A DNA stretch of 33,879 nt from Nonomuraea basaltis. GTDB taxonomy: Bacteria; Actinomycetota; Actinomycetes; Streptosporangiales; Streptosporangiaceae. Positions 8,000-16,118 of the stretch are shown in pieces. Where the stretch lies: the NCBI RefSeq assembly GCF_005893125.1, contig NZ_VCJS01000137.1, forward strand, positions 1 through 33,879, written 5' to 3'. The translations under genes were made by a program, and so were the position numbers. The first letter of the stretch is position 1, and every line of letters begins with the position of its first letter. Below the pieces are notes generated by a model, which searched no databases, was not told where the DNA came from, and was given only the letters and a program-made list of their open reading frames with translations.

Positions 8000-8590
8000 G
8001 TGGAGGGCGTGGCCGTACTCGTGATGGAGATGCAGCGGGGCGTCGTCGGTGATCTCACGAGATTTCCTGATCTGGTGGCCGCCTGCGCACGGCACGACGT
8101 CGTGGCCAACGCCGCCCGGCTCCTCCACACGGCCAGGATGGCCGGGATCCCGGTGATCCACTGCACGGCCGCCTTCCGTGCCGACCGGGCGGGCTCGCAC
8201 ACCGGCAACTGCCCGTTCATCGTCTCCCTGCTCAAGGACCCGGAGCACATGCTGGAGGGCACGGCCGCCGTCGAGGTCCTCCCCGAACTGCGGGACCCGG
8301 GAGATCTGGAGAGCCGGCGCTACCACGGCTTCTCCCCGTTCACCGGCACCTCGCTCGACACGACGCTGCGCTCGCTGGGCGTCTCCGAGGTGGTCGCCGT
8401 AGGCGTCTCGCTCAACCTGGGCATCCCGGGGCTCGCGCTGGAGGCCGTCAACCTCGGCCACCGGGTGACGGTGGTCACGGACGCGGTGGCGGGCATCCCC
8501 GAGGACTACGCGCGGGCCGTACTGAGGAACACCATCAGCCTCCTCGCCACCCGCGCCACCGCCGGGGACCTGATCGAGACGTGGAAATGA
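8000..8590 (+). CDS. Isochorismatase-fold (cysteine hydrolase family) protein with altered active site
   Basis: A 196-residue isochorismatase-like hydrolase. Fold landmarks are clear: VLVMEMQRG near the N-terminus, GFSPFTGTSLD at 110-120 and VGVSLNLGIPGLALEA at 134-149, followed by HRVTVVTDAVAG. The usual Asp-Lys-Cys triad is replaced: Asp by Glu10, Lys by Tyr108 (with Arg107 beside it), and Cys by Gly141. EntB-type isochorismatases also lack the Cys, but the Asp to Glu change is less usual. Activity and substrate are therefore uncertain. GTG 8000 follows an excellent ribosome site, AAGGTGGAGG at 7984-7993. The gene overlaps the next SDR by four bases (ATGA). Confidence 0.8.
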   Translation: MEGVAVLVMEMQRGVVGDLTRFPDLVAACARHDVVANAARLLHTARMAGIPVIHCTAAFRADRAGSHTGNCPFIVSLLKDPEHMLEGTAAVEVLPELRDPGDLESRRYHGFSPFTGTSLDTTLRSLGVSEVVAVGVSLNLGIPGLALEAVNLGHRVTVVTDAVAGIPEDYARAVLRNTISLLATRATAGDLIETWK

Positions 8591-9327
8591 TGGACGGGCT
8601 GCGCCTGGACGGGCGCGTGGCCGTGGTGACCGGGGGAGCGGGCGCGATCGGCGCGGCCATCGCGACCGACCTGGCCGCGGTCGGAGCACGGGTGGTGGTC
8701 GCCGACGTGGACCTGCCGAACGCGGAGAAGGTCGCCGCCGCCCTGCCGGGCGCGCGGGCGGCGGCCGTGGACCTGGCCTCGCCCGCGTCCGTCGAGGAGT
8801 TCGCCGGTACGGCCGGCGACGTGGACGTCCTGGTGCACAACGCCGGGGTGTCGATCGTGGAGCCGTTCACCGAGAGTGATCCGGCGGGCTGGGACCTCAT
8901 GTGGCAGGTCAACCTGCGCGGGCCGATGCTGCTGACCAAGCTGCTGCTGCCCGGCATGATGGTCAGGCGGTGGGGGCGGCTCGTGTTCATCTCCTCCGAC
9001 GGCGCCAGGGCAGGGTCGGGCGGCGAGGGCGCGTACGCGGCCACCAAGGCGGGGCTGTTCGGGCTGGCCAAGACGCTCGCCCGCGAGGCCGCCAAGGCGG
9101 AGGTCACCTCCAACGTGGTCTGCCCGGGCCCCACCGACACGCCCATGCTGCGGCGGGTGTCGGCGGCCGAGCCCGGGCTGGTCGACAAGATCGCGCGGGG
9201 CATCCCGCTGCGCCGCCTCGGCACGCCCGCCGACGTGGCGGGACTGGTCGCCTACCTGTGCACGGATCGCGCCGCCTACATCACCGGCCAGACGCTGTCG
9301 GTGAGCGGCGGCGTCACCATGCAATGA
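8587..9327 (+). CDS. SDR family NAD(P)-dependent oxidoreductase
   Basis: A 246-residue classical SDR with TGGAGAIG at residues 15-22, HNAG at 84-87 in place of NNAG, Ser136-137, and Tyr150-x3-Lys154. The end (GRxxxPADVAGLVAYLCTDRAAYITGQTLSVSGG) is typical of FabG-like enzymes acting on 3-hydroxy/3-oxo acyl or cyclic alcohol substrates. ATG 8587 overlaps the hydrolase stop as ATGA, and a second ATG follows at once at 8590. It is cotranscribed with the isochorismatase-fold gene under site B. It is convergent with the serine hydrolase gene, whose stop is only six bases away. Confidence 0.87.
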   Translation: MMDGLRLDGRVAVVTGGAGAIGAAIATDLAAVGARVVVADVDLPNAEKVAAALPGARAAAVDLASPASVEEFAGTAGDVDVLVHNAGVSIVEPFTESDPAGWDLMWQVNLRGPMLLTKLLLPGMMVRRWGRLVFISSDGARAGSGGEGAYAATKAGLFGLAKTLAREAAKAEVTSNVVCPGPTDTPMLRRVSAAEPGLVDKIARGIPLRRLGTPADVAGLVAYLCTDRAAYITGQTLSVSGGVTMQ

Positions 9328-9332
9328 ACCCC

Positions 9333-10556
9333 TCAGAGCGCGTTGTAGACGGCCTCCACCAGGCGGATGCCACGCAGGTTGCCGGAGATCGCGTTGGCCA
9401 TCTTGTTCATGACGTAGGCGACGGCCAGGCCGCGCTCCGGGTCGCCCAGGCCGATGGAGCCGCCCATGCCCGAGTGGCCGAACGCGGTCTGCGACGGCAT
9501 CAGGAAGGTGAGCGACGGCCGCATGTAGCCGAGCCCGAACGCGGTGTCCAGGTACAGGACGCGGTCGGGGCCGTTGACGCGGGTGCGCATGGCGTCCCGC
9601 AGCGTCTCGGGGCGGAGAAGGTCGCCGGCGATCAGCGAGCGGTAGAAACCCGCCAGGCCCCTGGCCGTGGTGACCACCCCGGCCGCGGGCCAGCCGGCGC
9701 GCAGGATGACCGGGTTGTTCGCGCCGCCCTGGAGGCGGTGCATGCCGGGGTTGCCGAGCGCCCGGTTCATCAGGCTCTGCGGATCGAGCGCCGCCCTCGT
9801 CATCTCGGCCACCACATCCGCCACCCGACCACCGCCGGCAGGGGCGGCGGCCTGGCCGGGCATCGGTCCCTCGCCGCCCGCCCTCTCTGCGCCCGCGCCC
9901 TCGGCCTCGGTGACGGCGACGGACTGCCGGCGTTCGCCTGCTTTGAGGTGGGCGGTCCGGGCGATCACGTCGTCCGGCGCCCCCACCCACAGCTCCAGGC
10001 CCAGCGGCCCGGCGATCTCCGCCGCCACCAGTTCCCCCACCGACTTGCCGGTCGCCCGCCTGATCACCTCGCCCACCAGGAACCCGTACGTCAGCGCGTG
10101 GTAGCCGTGCGCCGAGCCCGGCTCCCAGATCGGCGCCTGACCGGCGAGCCGGGCCGCGATCGCCGGGTGGTCCTCGAACTCCTCCACCGGCACCGGCTCC
10201 TCGATCACCGGCAGCCCGCACTGGTGGGTGAGCAGGTGCTCGACGGTGATCGCGCCCTTGCCGCGGGCCGCGAACTCCGGCCACCCGTCCGCCACCGGCG
10301 CGGTCACGTCCACCAGCCCCCGCTCGGCGAGCTGCAGCAGCACGGTGGCGGTGATCGCCTTGGTGCAGGAGTAGGCGAACGCCGGCGTGTCGTGCTCCCA
10401 GCGCCGCCCGGTGTGCCGGTCGGCGACCCCGTCCCACAGGTCCACGACCAGCTCGCCGTCCAGGTAGACGGCGAAGGCCGCGCCCAGCTCCTCGCCGTCG
10501 GCGAAGTGCCGCTCGAACACCTCGCGTACGCGGGAGAACCGAGGATCGCAGTGCAT
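9333..10556 (-). CDS. Serine hydrolase, class C beta-lactamase/esterase (EstB-like) family
   Basis: A 407-residue beta-lactamase-fold esterase or amidase. The nucleophile motif Ser63-Cys-Thr-Lys66 is clear. A Tyr motif in HGYHALTYGFLVGE and the third-box FGHSGMGGS near the C-terminus complete the site. Proteins of this type usually hydrolyse small esters or lactones rather than antibiotics. No signal peptide is visible, so it is probably cytoplasmic. ATG 10556 was chosen because GGAGG lies just upstream and homologous sequence begins there; the frame stays open far upstream through the opposite gene. It is divergent from the cyclase gene with only 30 bases between the two starts, where site C lies. 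Confidence 0.86.
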   Translation of the reverse strand: MHCDPRFSRVREVFERHFADGEELGAAFAVYLDGELVVDLWDGVADRHTGRRWEHDTPAFAYSCTKAITATVLLQLAERGLVDVTAPVADGWPEFAARGKGAITVEHLLTHQCGLPVIEEPVPVEEFEDHPAIAARLAGQAPIWEPGSAHGYHALTYGFLVGEVIRRATGKSVGELVAAEIAGPLGLELWVGAPDDVIARTAHLKAGERRQSVAVTEAEGAGAERAGGEGPMPGQAAAPAGGGRVADVVAEMTRAALDPQSLMNRALGNPGMHRLQGGANNPVILRAGWPAAGVVTTARGLAGFYRSLIAGDLLRPETLRDAMRTRVNGPDRVLYLDTAFGLGYMRPSLTFLMPSQTAFGHSGMGGSIGLGDPERGLAVAYVMNKMANAISGNLRGIRLVEAVYNAL

Positions 10557-10574
10557 CAGACCTCCGCAGAGAAA

Positions 10575-10590
10575 GGAAGCGCTTACTTGG
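10575..10590 (-). promoter_or_regulatory. Putative TetR-type operator, site C, between divergent starts
   Basis: On the minus strand this reads CCAAGTAAGCGCTTCC, matching sites A, B and D. It covers the region from the probable ribosome site of the cyclase gene through its TTG start codon and is 18 bases upstream of the serine hydrolase ATG. Binding here could block both genes. Confidence 0.55.
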
Positions 10591-11495
10591 TTCACGAGCC
10601 TAACAACTGGGGACGATTCGGCCCAGACGATCAGCGTGGCACCCTGAACCTCCTCACCCCGGCCGTGGTCCTCGACGCCCTGCGCGCCGCCACCACCGGC
10701 GAGGTGCTCAGCCTGGCCATGCCGATCAGGGGCGCCACCTCTTCGCCCGCTCCCACGACGGTGCCGCACCTGCGGGGCCGCCCGCTGCCGCAGCACTTCA
10801 TGTCCGTGGACGGTGGCGACTACGCGGCCGGTGCCCGGCCCATCGGGGAGGGCCTGTGCGTGGCCGACGACGCGCTGGTCGTCACCCCGCACGGCACCAC
10901 GACCCACATGGACGCGCTGTGCCACATGTGGTCGGGCGACGAGGTCTACAACGGCCATGCGGCGGCCCGGGTCCGCTCGTACGGTGCCACCAGGTGCGGC
11001 ATCGAGCAGGTGGGCGGCGTGGTGGCGAGGGGAGTCCTGTTCGACGTGCCCCGGCGGCTCGGCCTCGATCACCTGCCCGCCGACTTCCGTATCCCGGCGG
11101 AGCTGCTCGAGGAGATCGCCACGCCGCGGTCCGGGGATGTGGCGGTGATCCGTACCGGCTGGCCGCTGGTGTGGCAGCGGTCGAAGGAGGAGTACTGGTC
11201 GGGCCAGCCGGGGCTGTCGGCCGACGCGGGCCGCTGGCTGGCGGCGCGCGACGTGTCCGTGGTGGCCTGCGACAACGCCGCCATCGGCGGGCTGAACGTC
11301 AGAGGGCTCGCCGACGAGTCCCTCGCTGACGACCTGCATCTCATCCTGCTGCACCGGCACGGCATCCACCTGATCGAGATGCTGTGGCTGGAGGAGCTGG
11401 GGACGGCAGGGCGTACGGAGTTCGTGTTCGTGGCGGCGCCGCTCAAGATCGAGGGAGGTACGGGAAGCCCAATCACGCCGCTGGCCATCCTGTGA
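10587..11495 (+). CDS. Cyclase family protein (metal-dependent kynurenine-formamidase-like hydrolase)
   Basis: A 302-residue member of the cyclase/KynB-like metal hydrolase family. The metal motif HGTTTHMDALCH is at residues 102-113 (family pattern HxGTHxDxxxH), and the start PNNWGRFGPDDQRGTLN is characteristic of the long cyclase subgroup. Relatives hydrolyse formamides, cyclic amides or isatin-like rings, so a ring-opening step is plausible. The start is inferred as TTG 10587, after AAAGGAAG at 10572-10579; no ATG or GTG is available in a sensible place. An open frame continues upstream but only in antisense to the serine hydrolase. Confidence 0.84.
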   Translation: MVHEPNNWGRFGPDDQRGTLNLLTPAVVLDALRAATTGEVLSLAMPIRGATSSPAPTTVPHLRGRPLPQHFMSVDGGDYAAGARPIGEGLCVADDALVVTPHGTTTHMDALCHMWSGDEVYNGHAAARVRSYGATRCGIEQVGGVVARGVLFDVPRRLGLDHLPADFRIPAELLEEIATPRSGDVAVIRTGWPLVWQRSKEEYWSGQPGLSADAGRWLAARDVSVVACDNAAIGGLNVRGLADESLADDLHLILLHRHGIHLIEMLWLEELGTAGRTEFVFVAAPLKIEGGTGSPITPLAIL

Positions 11496-11607
11496 GATTC
11501 GCGCATATTTTCGTGCCGCTACACGGCCGAGCTCCCGGGCGGCGCGACGGTCCGCTGCAATCCGGTCAACGCGCCCTCCGGGTGCCGGGACCACGCCCTG
11601 GAGCGGA

Positions 11608-12747
11608 TCAGGACCAGGTGACCGGAAGGCTCTTGACCCCGTACGCCGCGGCGTCGTGCTTCAGCGGCACCTCGGTGGCGGGGACGGCCAGCCGCAGGCC
11701 GGGGAAGCGCTCGAACAGCGCGCGGTAGCCGATCCGCATCTCGATCCTGGCCAGCTGCTGCCCGAGGCACTGGTGGACGCCGTGCCCGAAGCCCAGGTGC
11801 TTGCGCGCCTCCGGGCGGTCGGGGCGGAGCGCGTCCGGGTCCTCGAACACGCCCGGGTCCCGGTTGATCATCGGCAGGGACAGCGCCACGGTCTCGCCCT
11901 GCCTGACCAGCACGCCCGCGACCTCGACGTCCTCCAGCGCGGCTCTGCTGGGCGCGCCGAGATGCAGGATCGACAGCCAGCGCAGCAACTCCTCGACCGC
12001 GTCCTCCTGGTACGGCCGCCCGTCCTCCAGCAGTGCGAACACGCCGAGCGCCAGCATGTTTGCGGTGGTCTCGTGGCCCGCGACGAGCAGGATCATCGCG
12101 ACGTTGGCCAGCTCCTCGTCGGTGAGCTCGCCGGTCAGACCGCTGATCAGGTCGTCGCCGGGCTCGGCCCGCTTGCGGCGCACCAACTCGCCCAGGTAGG
12201 CGGCCAGGTCGGCGGTCGCCCTGGCCACGTCGCCGCCCAGTGTGACGAGCTGGAGGCTGCGGTCCTGGAAGAAGTCGTGGTCCTCGTACGGCACGCCGAG
12301 CAACTCGCAGATGACCATCGAGGGAATCGGCAGCGCGTAGGCGGTCACGAGCTCGGCCGGAGGGCCGGCCGCGGCCATGGCGTCGAGGTGGTCGGCGGCG
12401 ATGCGCTCGATGCGCGGCTCCAGCACCCGCATCCTGCGCACCGTGAACTGGCCGGTGAGCAGGCGGCGGTAGCGCGTGTGCTCGGGCGGATCGGTGGCCG
12501 CGAAGAAGCCCGGCGGCGCCGGACGCCCGGCCCCGCCAGGCGCCGTGGACCGCACTGCGGCGTGCTTGAGCTCCTGCCTGGCGCTGAACCGCGGATCGCC
12601 CAGCACCGTGCGGGCCGCCTCGTGCGTGGTGGCCAGCCAGCCCAGATGGCCGTCGGCGAACTCCAGGCGGCTCATCGGCGGCAGGCCCAGGAGGGCGGGC
12701 GGTGGGTCGAAGGGACACTTCGGGTCGCGTTCGATGGGAAGTCTCAT
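11608..12747 (-). CDS. Cytochrome P450
   Basis: A 379-residue soluble actinobacterial P450. The I-helix oxygen-binding motif AGHETT is at residues 223-228, ExxR at 253-256 (ELLR), and the heme loop FGHGVHQCLG at 320-329 with Cys327 as the iron ligand. Lacking a membrane anchor, it would need separate ferredoxin and reductase, neither of which is present nearby. It resembles bacterial CYP families that hydroxylate terpenoids, steroids or macrolides; the substrate is unknown. It is short by about 20 residues at the N-terminus compared with many family members. It is divergent from the TetR gene, with a palindrome between them, so it is the probable target of that regulator. Confidence 0.9.
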   Translation of the reverse strand: MRLPIERDPKCPFDPPPALLGLPPMSRLEFADGHLGWLATTHEAARTVLGDPRFSARQELKHAAVRSTAPGGAGRPAPPGFFAATDPPEHTRYRRLLTGQFTVRRMRVLEPRIERIAADHLDAMAAAGPPAELVTAYALPIPSMVICELLGVPYEDHDFFQDRSLQLVTLGGDVARATADLAAYLGELVRRKRAEPGDDLISGLTGELTDEELANVAMILLVAGHETTANMLALGVFALLEDGRPYQEDAVEELLRWLSILHLGAPSRAALEDVEVAGVLVRQGETVALSLPMINRDPGVFEDPDALRPDRPEARKHLGFGHGVHQCLGQQLARIEMRIGYRALFERFPGLRLAVPATEVPLKHDAAAYGVKSLPVTWS

Positions 12748-12761
12748 GATTTTGAGAGTAG

Positions 12762-12777
12762 ACTCCTAATTGGGAGT
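12762..12777. promoter_or_regulatory. Palindromic operator between P450 and TetR genes
   Basis: ACTCCTAATTGGGAGT is a near-perfect 16-bp inverted repeat (14 of 16 positions paired). It lies 15 bases upstream of the P450 ATG and 68 bases upstream of the TetR ATG, in an AT-rich divergent promoter region. It is the natural site for the adjacent TetR protein and differs from the island motif. Confidence 0.6.
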
Positions 12778-12845
12778 TGTATAGCGAAATGTTGTGATCT
12801 CTCGTGAGTGGACGTGCGCGGTCGTACCGCCCAGAATGCGGAGTC

Positions 12846-13439
12846 ATGAGCGATCGACCCGGCCTGCGGGAGCGGAAGAAGGCCAAGACGAGGGCGCTGA
12901 TCCAGAAGGAGGCGCTGCGGCTGTTCCGCGATCAGGGGTACACCGCGACGACGGTCGAGCAGATCGCGGAGGCGGCGGAGGTGGCGCCCAGCACCGTCTT
13001 CCGCTATTTCCCCACGAAGGAGGACCTGGTGCTGGTCGACCAGTTCCCGCCCTTCGTGGAGGCGCTCAGGGCGGCGCCGTCCGAGCTCAACCCCGTGCAG
13101 GCCGTACGCGTGGCCATGCTCGAGGTCATGGCCACGCAGACGGCCGAGGAGCGCGTCGACAGCGTGGAGCGGGAGAAGCTCATGCTCACGGTCCCCGAGC
13201 TGTGGGCGGCGAGCCTGGAGAACATCCGCGGCGTCATCACCACGATGCGGGACGAGTTGGCGGCGCGCGAGGGCCTCGACCCCGGCGATCCGCGGATCCG
13301 CAACGTCACCGGGGCCATCGCGGGCGTGATGTTCGCGCTCTGGTTCGACTGGGTGAAGGATCCGGCGCTGGACGCCGTCGGCGAGTTCGACAAGGCCCTC
13401 GCCCACCTGGACGCGGGCCTGCCGATCAGCAGGGAATGA
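12846..13439 (+). CDS. TetR/AcrR family transcriptional regulator
   Basis: A 197-residue TetR repressor. The N-terminus has the standard helix-turn-helix (TVEQIAEAAEVAPSTVFRYFPTKEDL), preceded by a basic RERKKAKTR. The C-terminal ligand domain is of the common actinobacterial type. ATG 12846 fits the usual TetR start; an upstream GTG at 12804 would add 14 unlikely residues. It is divergent from the P450 gene with the palindrome at 12762-12777 between them, so it probably controls itself and the P450. It is convergent with the ANL gene, whose stop directly abuts its own. It could also be the regulator of sites A-D, but none lies at its own promoter. Confidence 0.88.
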   Translation: MSDRPGLRERKKAKTRALIQKEALRLFRDQGYTATTVEQIAEAAEVAPSTVFRYFPTKEDLVLVDQFPPFVEALRAAPSELNPVQAVRVAMLEVMATQTAEERVDSVEREKLMLTVPELWAASLENIRGVITTMRDELAAREGLDPGDPRIRNVTGAIAGVMFALWFDWVKDPALDAVGEFDKALAHLDAGLPISRE

Positions 13440-15035
13440 TCATAGGCCCGGGTAGTTGCCGCCGCCGTGGGCGGCGTCCAGGGCGTCATAGTCGGGGGTG
13501 AAGCCGCGCTTGGGGATCGTGTCCACGAACGTCACGTCCCTGGGCTTCTTGTACGACGCCAGCTGCGTCTTGACGTGCTCGATCAGGTCGTCGGCCGTGG
13601 TGGTGGCGTCCGGCTTGAGCGCCACCACGGCCTTGACCGCCTGGTGCCAGGCCGGGTCCGGGACGCCTATCACCGCGGCGTCGGCCACGGCGGGGTGGGA
13701 CTTGAGTGCGCGTTCCACCTCGGCCGGGTAGATGTTCTCGGCCCCGGACTTGATCATGCGGAGTTTGGGACCGATGAACGTGATCGTGCCGTCGGGCTCG
13801 CGGCGGCCGAGGTCGCCGGTGTGGTGCCAGCCGTTTCGCGACTTAGTTGCATTTAAGTCTGGTCGGGCGAAATATCCGGAAAAGAGGGTCTTGCCGCGCG
13901 CGCAGATCTCGCCCACCTCGCCTGGCGGCAGCTCGGCGTCGTCCGGGCCCAGGATGCGTACCTGGACCAGCGGGGACGGACGCCCCGCGAACCCGGCCCC
14001 GCCCTCCGCGAGCCCGAGGAACGTGAGCATGCCGCCCACCTCGGTCTGCCCGTACCCGCCCATCTTCGACCGGCACCACGGCGAGTCGTCCACCGTGATC
14101 ATCTCGTCCCACTCGGCCGAGTGGGAGACGAACCTGAGCGACGACAGGTCGTACTTGCCGCCCGCGTTCGCCTTCACCACCGCGTCGATCATCTGGCCGA
14201 ACAGGAACGCCTGCGTCACCCGCTCGGCGTCGATCAGCCGGCAGACCTCCTCCGCGTCGAAGGCGGGGGTGAAGACGTTGGTGCCGCCGATCTGGAGGGT
14301 GGCCAGGCAGAACATCATCGTGCCGACGTGGAAGAGCGGCCCGTTGTTGAGGAAGGTGAAGCCGGGCTCCATCTGGCGGACGACGACGAGCGACGTGCTG
14401 TGGGCGATCAGGGCCGCGCTGCTGAGCAGGGCCGCGTTGGGCCGGCCGTCGAAGGCGGCGGTGTAGAGGGCGAGGGCCGGCTCGGTGTCGGCCACCTGGG
14501 CGAAGTCTCTGAGGGAACCGCTTGCCACCAGCTCTTCATAGTCCTCGCCCGCCTGCACCCAGACCGCCGTACGCGTCGCGCCGGGCTCCGCCGTCGAGGT
14601 GCTCGCCGCACCGGCGCCGGAAAGCGCGGCGGCGGGGCTGGAATCGGGTACGCCGGAGGCGTGGGGAGCGGTGGACGCCGCGTGGAGGGACGTGGTCGTG
14701 TCCGACGATTCCCAGATGACTGCCGCTGGGCTGAGGTCGTTGAGCATGAAGCGCAGTTCGTCCTCCGACTGGCGCCAGTTGGCCGGGCAGAAGATCGCGC
14801 CCAGGCGTGAGCAGGCGAGCAGCAGCTCCAGCACCGCGTACGCGTTCTGCCCGAGCCACACCACCCGGTCGCCGCCGCCGACGCCCCGCCCGGCCAGCGC
14901 GTCGGCCAGCCGGGTCACCCGGGAGTCCAGCTCCGGGTATGTGAGCCGCACGTCCCCGTCCACGACGGCCGTCACCTGGGGACGGCTGCGGGCGTGGTCG
15001 GCGAGGACGTCTGAGAGGGACAGGCTGTGGATCAT
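13440..15035 (-). CDS. ANL-superfamily AMP-binding protein with degenerate P-loop
   Basis: A 531-residue FadD-like protein. The overall ANL fold is clear (LGAIFCPANWRQSEDEL, GYGQTEVGGM, HHTGDLGRREPDG, SGAENIYPAEVE). Two catalytic elements are not. The P-loop, normally TSGTTGxPK, reads YTAAFDGRPNAALLS at about 191-205, losing the Ser/Thr/Gly core and the Lys. The C-terminal Lys (normally in a GK-rich loop) is replaced by FTPDYDALDAAH. A low-complexity Ala/Ser/Thr insert occupies about residues 112-156. It may be a specialised or inactive ligase. Leu394 is encoded by a rare TTA codon (13856-13854). ATG 15035 follows GGAG seven bases upstream and lies two bases after the upstream stop, so the two genes form an operon. 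Confidence 0.82.
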   Translation of the reverse strand: MIHSLSLSDVLADHARSRPQVTAVVDGDVRLTYPELDSRVTRLADALAGRGVGGGDRVVWLGQNAYAVLELLLACSRLGAIFCPANWRQSEDELRFMLNDLSPAAVIWESSDTTTSLHAASTAPHASGVPDSSPAAALSGAGAASTSTAEPGATRTAVWVQAGEDYEELVASGSLRDFAQVADTEPALALYTAAFDGRPNAALLSSAALIAHSTSLVVVRQMEPGFTFLNNGPLFHVGTMMFCLATLQIGGTNVFTPAFDAEEVCRLIDAERVTQAFLFGQMIDAVVKANAGGKYDLSSLRFVSHSAEWDEMITVDDSPWCRSKMGGYGQTEVGGMLTFLGLAEGGAGFAGRPSPLVQVRILGPDDAELPPGEVGEICARGKTLFSGYFARPDLNATKSRNGWHHTGDLGRREPDGTITFIGPKLRMIKSGAENIYPAEVERALKSHPAVADAAVIGVPDPAWHQAVKAVVALKPDATTTADDLIEHVKTQLASYKKPRDVTFVDTIPKRGFTPDYDALDAAHGGGNYPGL

Positions 15036-15037
15036 CT

Positions 15038-16096
15038 TCAGTCTCCAAAGGCCGGCATGACTTCGGTCGCGAAGAAGCGCATGACCCGCTTCATGTCCTC
15101 CAGCGCCATCGGCCGGGTGCTGCCGAAGTCGCACAGAAGGTTCGTGAAGCCGGCGTCTTTGAGCAGCGTGACCTGCTCGATGACCCGGGCCGGGTCCCCG
15201 ATGACCTCCAGCTGCTCCCACCGGAAGTCGGCCGACACCGAGCCGCCCTTGAGGTAGCGGTCCTGGTAGAACTCGAAGCCCTGGGCGGTCTTGCCGGTCT
15301 TGGCGTCGATGGGGGCGCTCTTCTCGTTGAAGATGCGCGAGCGGTCGAACGACGCCTCGAATCGCGCTTGGTCCTCACGGGCCTGCTCCAGCGTGGGGGC
15401 GACGTACACGCTGCGGGCCACCACCAGATCGGCCCCAGGCGGGTGCCCGGCCTGCGCGGCCGTCTCCCGCCAGGTCTCGGCCGCCTTGACGACCTTGCGG
15501 AACGTGGCCGCCGGGTCGGCGAGGATGGGCAGGCCGCGCTCGGCGTACATGGTCACGGTCTCGGGGGAGACGGCCGCCACGTGCAGCGGCGGGTGCGGGG
15601 TCTGCAGCGGCCTGGGCACGAGCGAGACCTCGGCGCCTGTCTTGTAGAACTTCCCCTCGTGCTGGTACGCCTCCTGCGTCCAGAGCCCGACGATCACTTC
15701 CAGCGCCTCGTTGAAGCGGTCACGGGCCTCCGCCAGGTCGATCCCGAACCCCTCGAACTCGAAGCTCTGGTATCCGCGTCCGATCCCCAGATCCAGCCGC
15801 CCACCGGACAGCACGTCCACCTGTGCTGCCTCCTCGGCCACGTGGACCGGGTTGTGCAGGGGCAGCACCACGATGCCCGTGCCCAGCCTGAGGCGGGAAG
15901 TGCGGGCGGCGGCGTGGGCGAGCATGGTGAACAGGTTGGGTACGACGCCGTAGTCGCGGAAGTGGTGCTCGGCCAGCCGTACCCCGTCGAACCCCAGTTC
16001 CTCGGCCAGCTCGATGAGCTCCAGGTGATAGTCGTAGACGTCCTTGAAACTCTGGCCGTCGAAACGGTGGAAGAGGTGGAAGGTCGAGAACTTCAT
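15038..16096 (-). CDS. LLM class flavin-dependent monooxygenase
   Basis: A 352-residue luciferase-like monooxygenase. Family marks include the EHHFRDYGVVPNLF segment after strand 2, LRLGTGIVVLPLHNPVHVAEEAAQVDVLSGGR, GIGRGYQ and the C-terminal GDPARVIEQV. These enzymes use reduced FMN or F420 to hydroxylate or perform Baeyer-Villiger-type oxidation; which cofactor is used cannot be read here. ATG 16096 was chosen because homologous sequence begins at MKFSTFHLF and GAGGGG lies nine bases upstream. It is first in a two-gene operon with the degenerate ANL protein. Site D lies 22 bases upstream of the start. Confidence 0.88.
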   Translation of the reverse strand: MKFSTFHLFHRFDGQSFKDVYDYHLELIELAEELGFDGVRLAEHHFRDYGVVPNLFTMLAHAAARTSRLRLGTGIVVLPLHNPVHVAEEAAQVDVLSGGRLDLGIGRGYQSFEFEGFGIDLAEARDRFNEALEVIVGLWTQEAYQHEGKFYKTGAEVSLVPRPLQTPHPPLHVAAVSPETVTMYAERGLPILADPAATFRKVVKAAETWRETAAQAGHPPGADLVVARSVYVAPTLEQAREDQARFEASFDRSRIFNEKSAPIDAKTGKTAQGFEFYQDRYLKGGSVSADFRWEQLEVIGDPARVIEQVTLLKDAGFTNLLCDFGSTRPMALEDMKRVMRFFATEVMPAFGD

Positions 16097-16118
16097 GCGG
16101 CGGCCCCTCGGAGGTAAA

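Noticed and set aside
8901..11594. Very long open frames running through several genes on both strands (also 1657-4971, 13440-15221, 2360-3391)
   Set aside because: High GC keeps antisense frames open. Domain motifs, ribosome sites and tight gene overlaps support only the shorter genes annotated.
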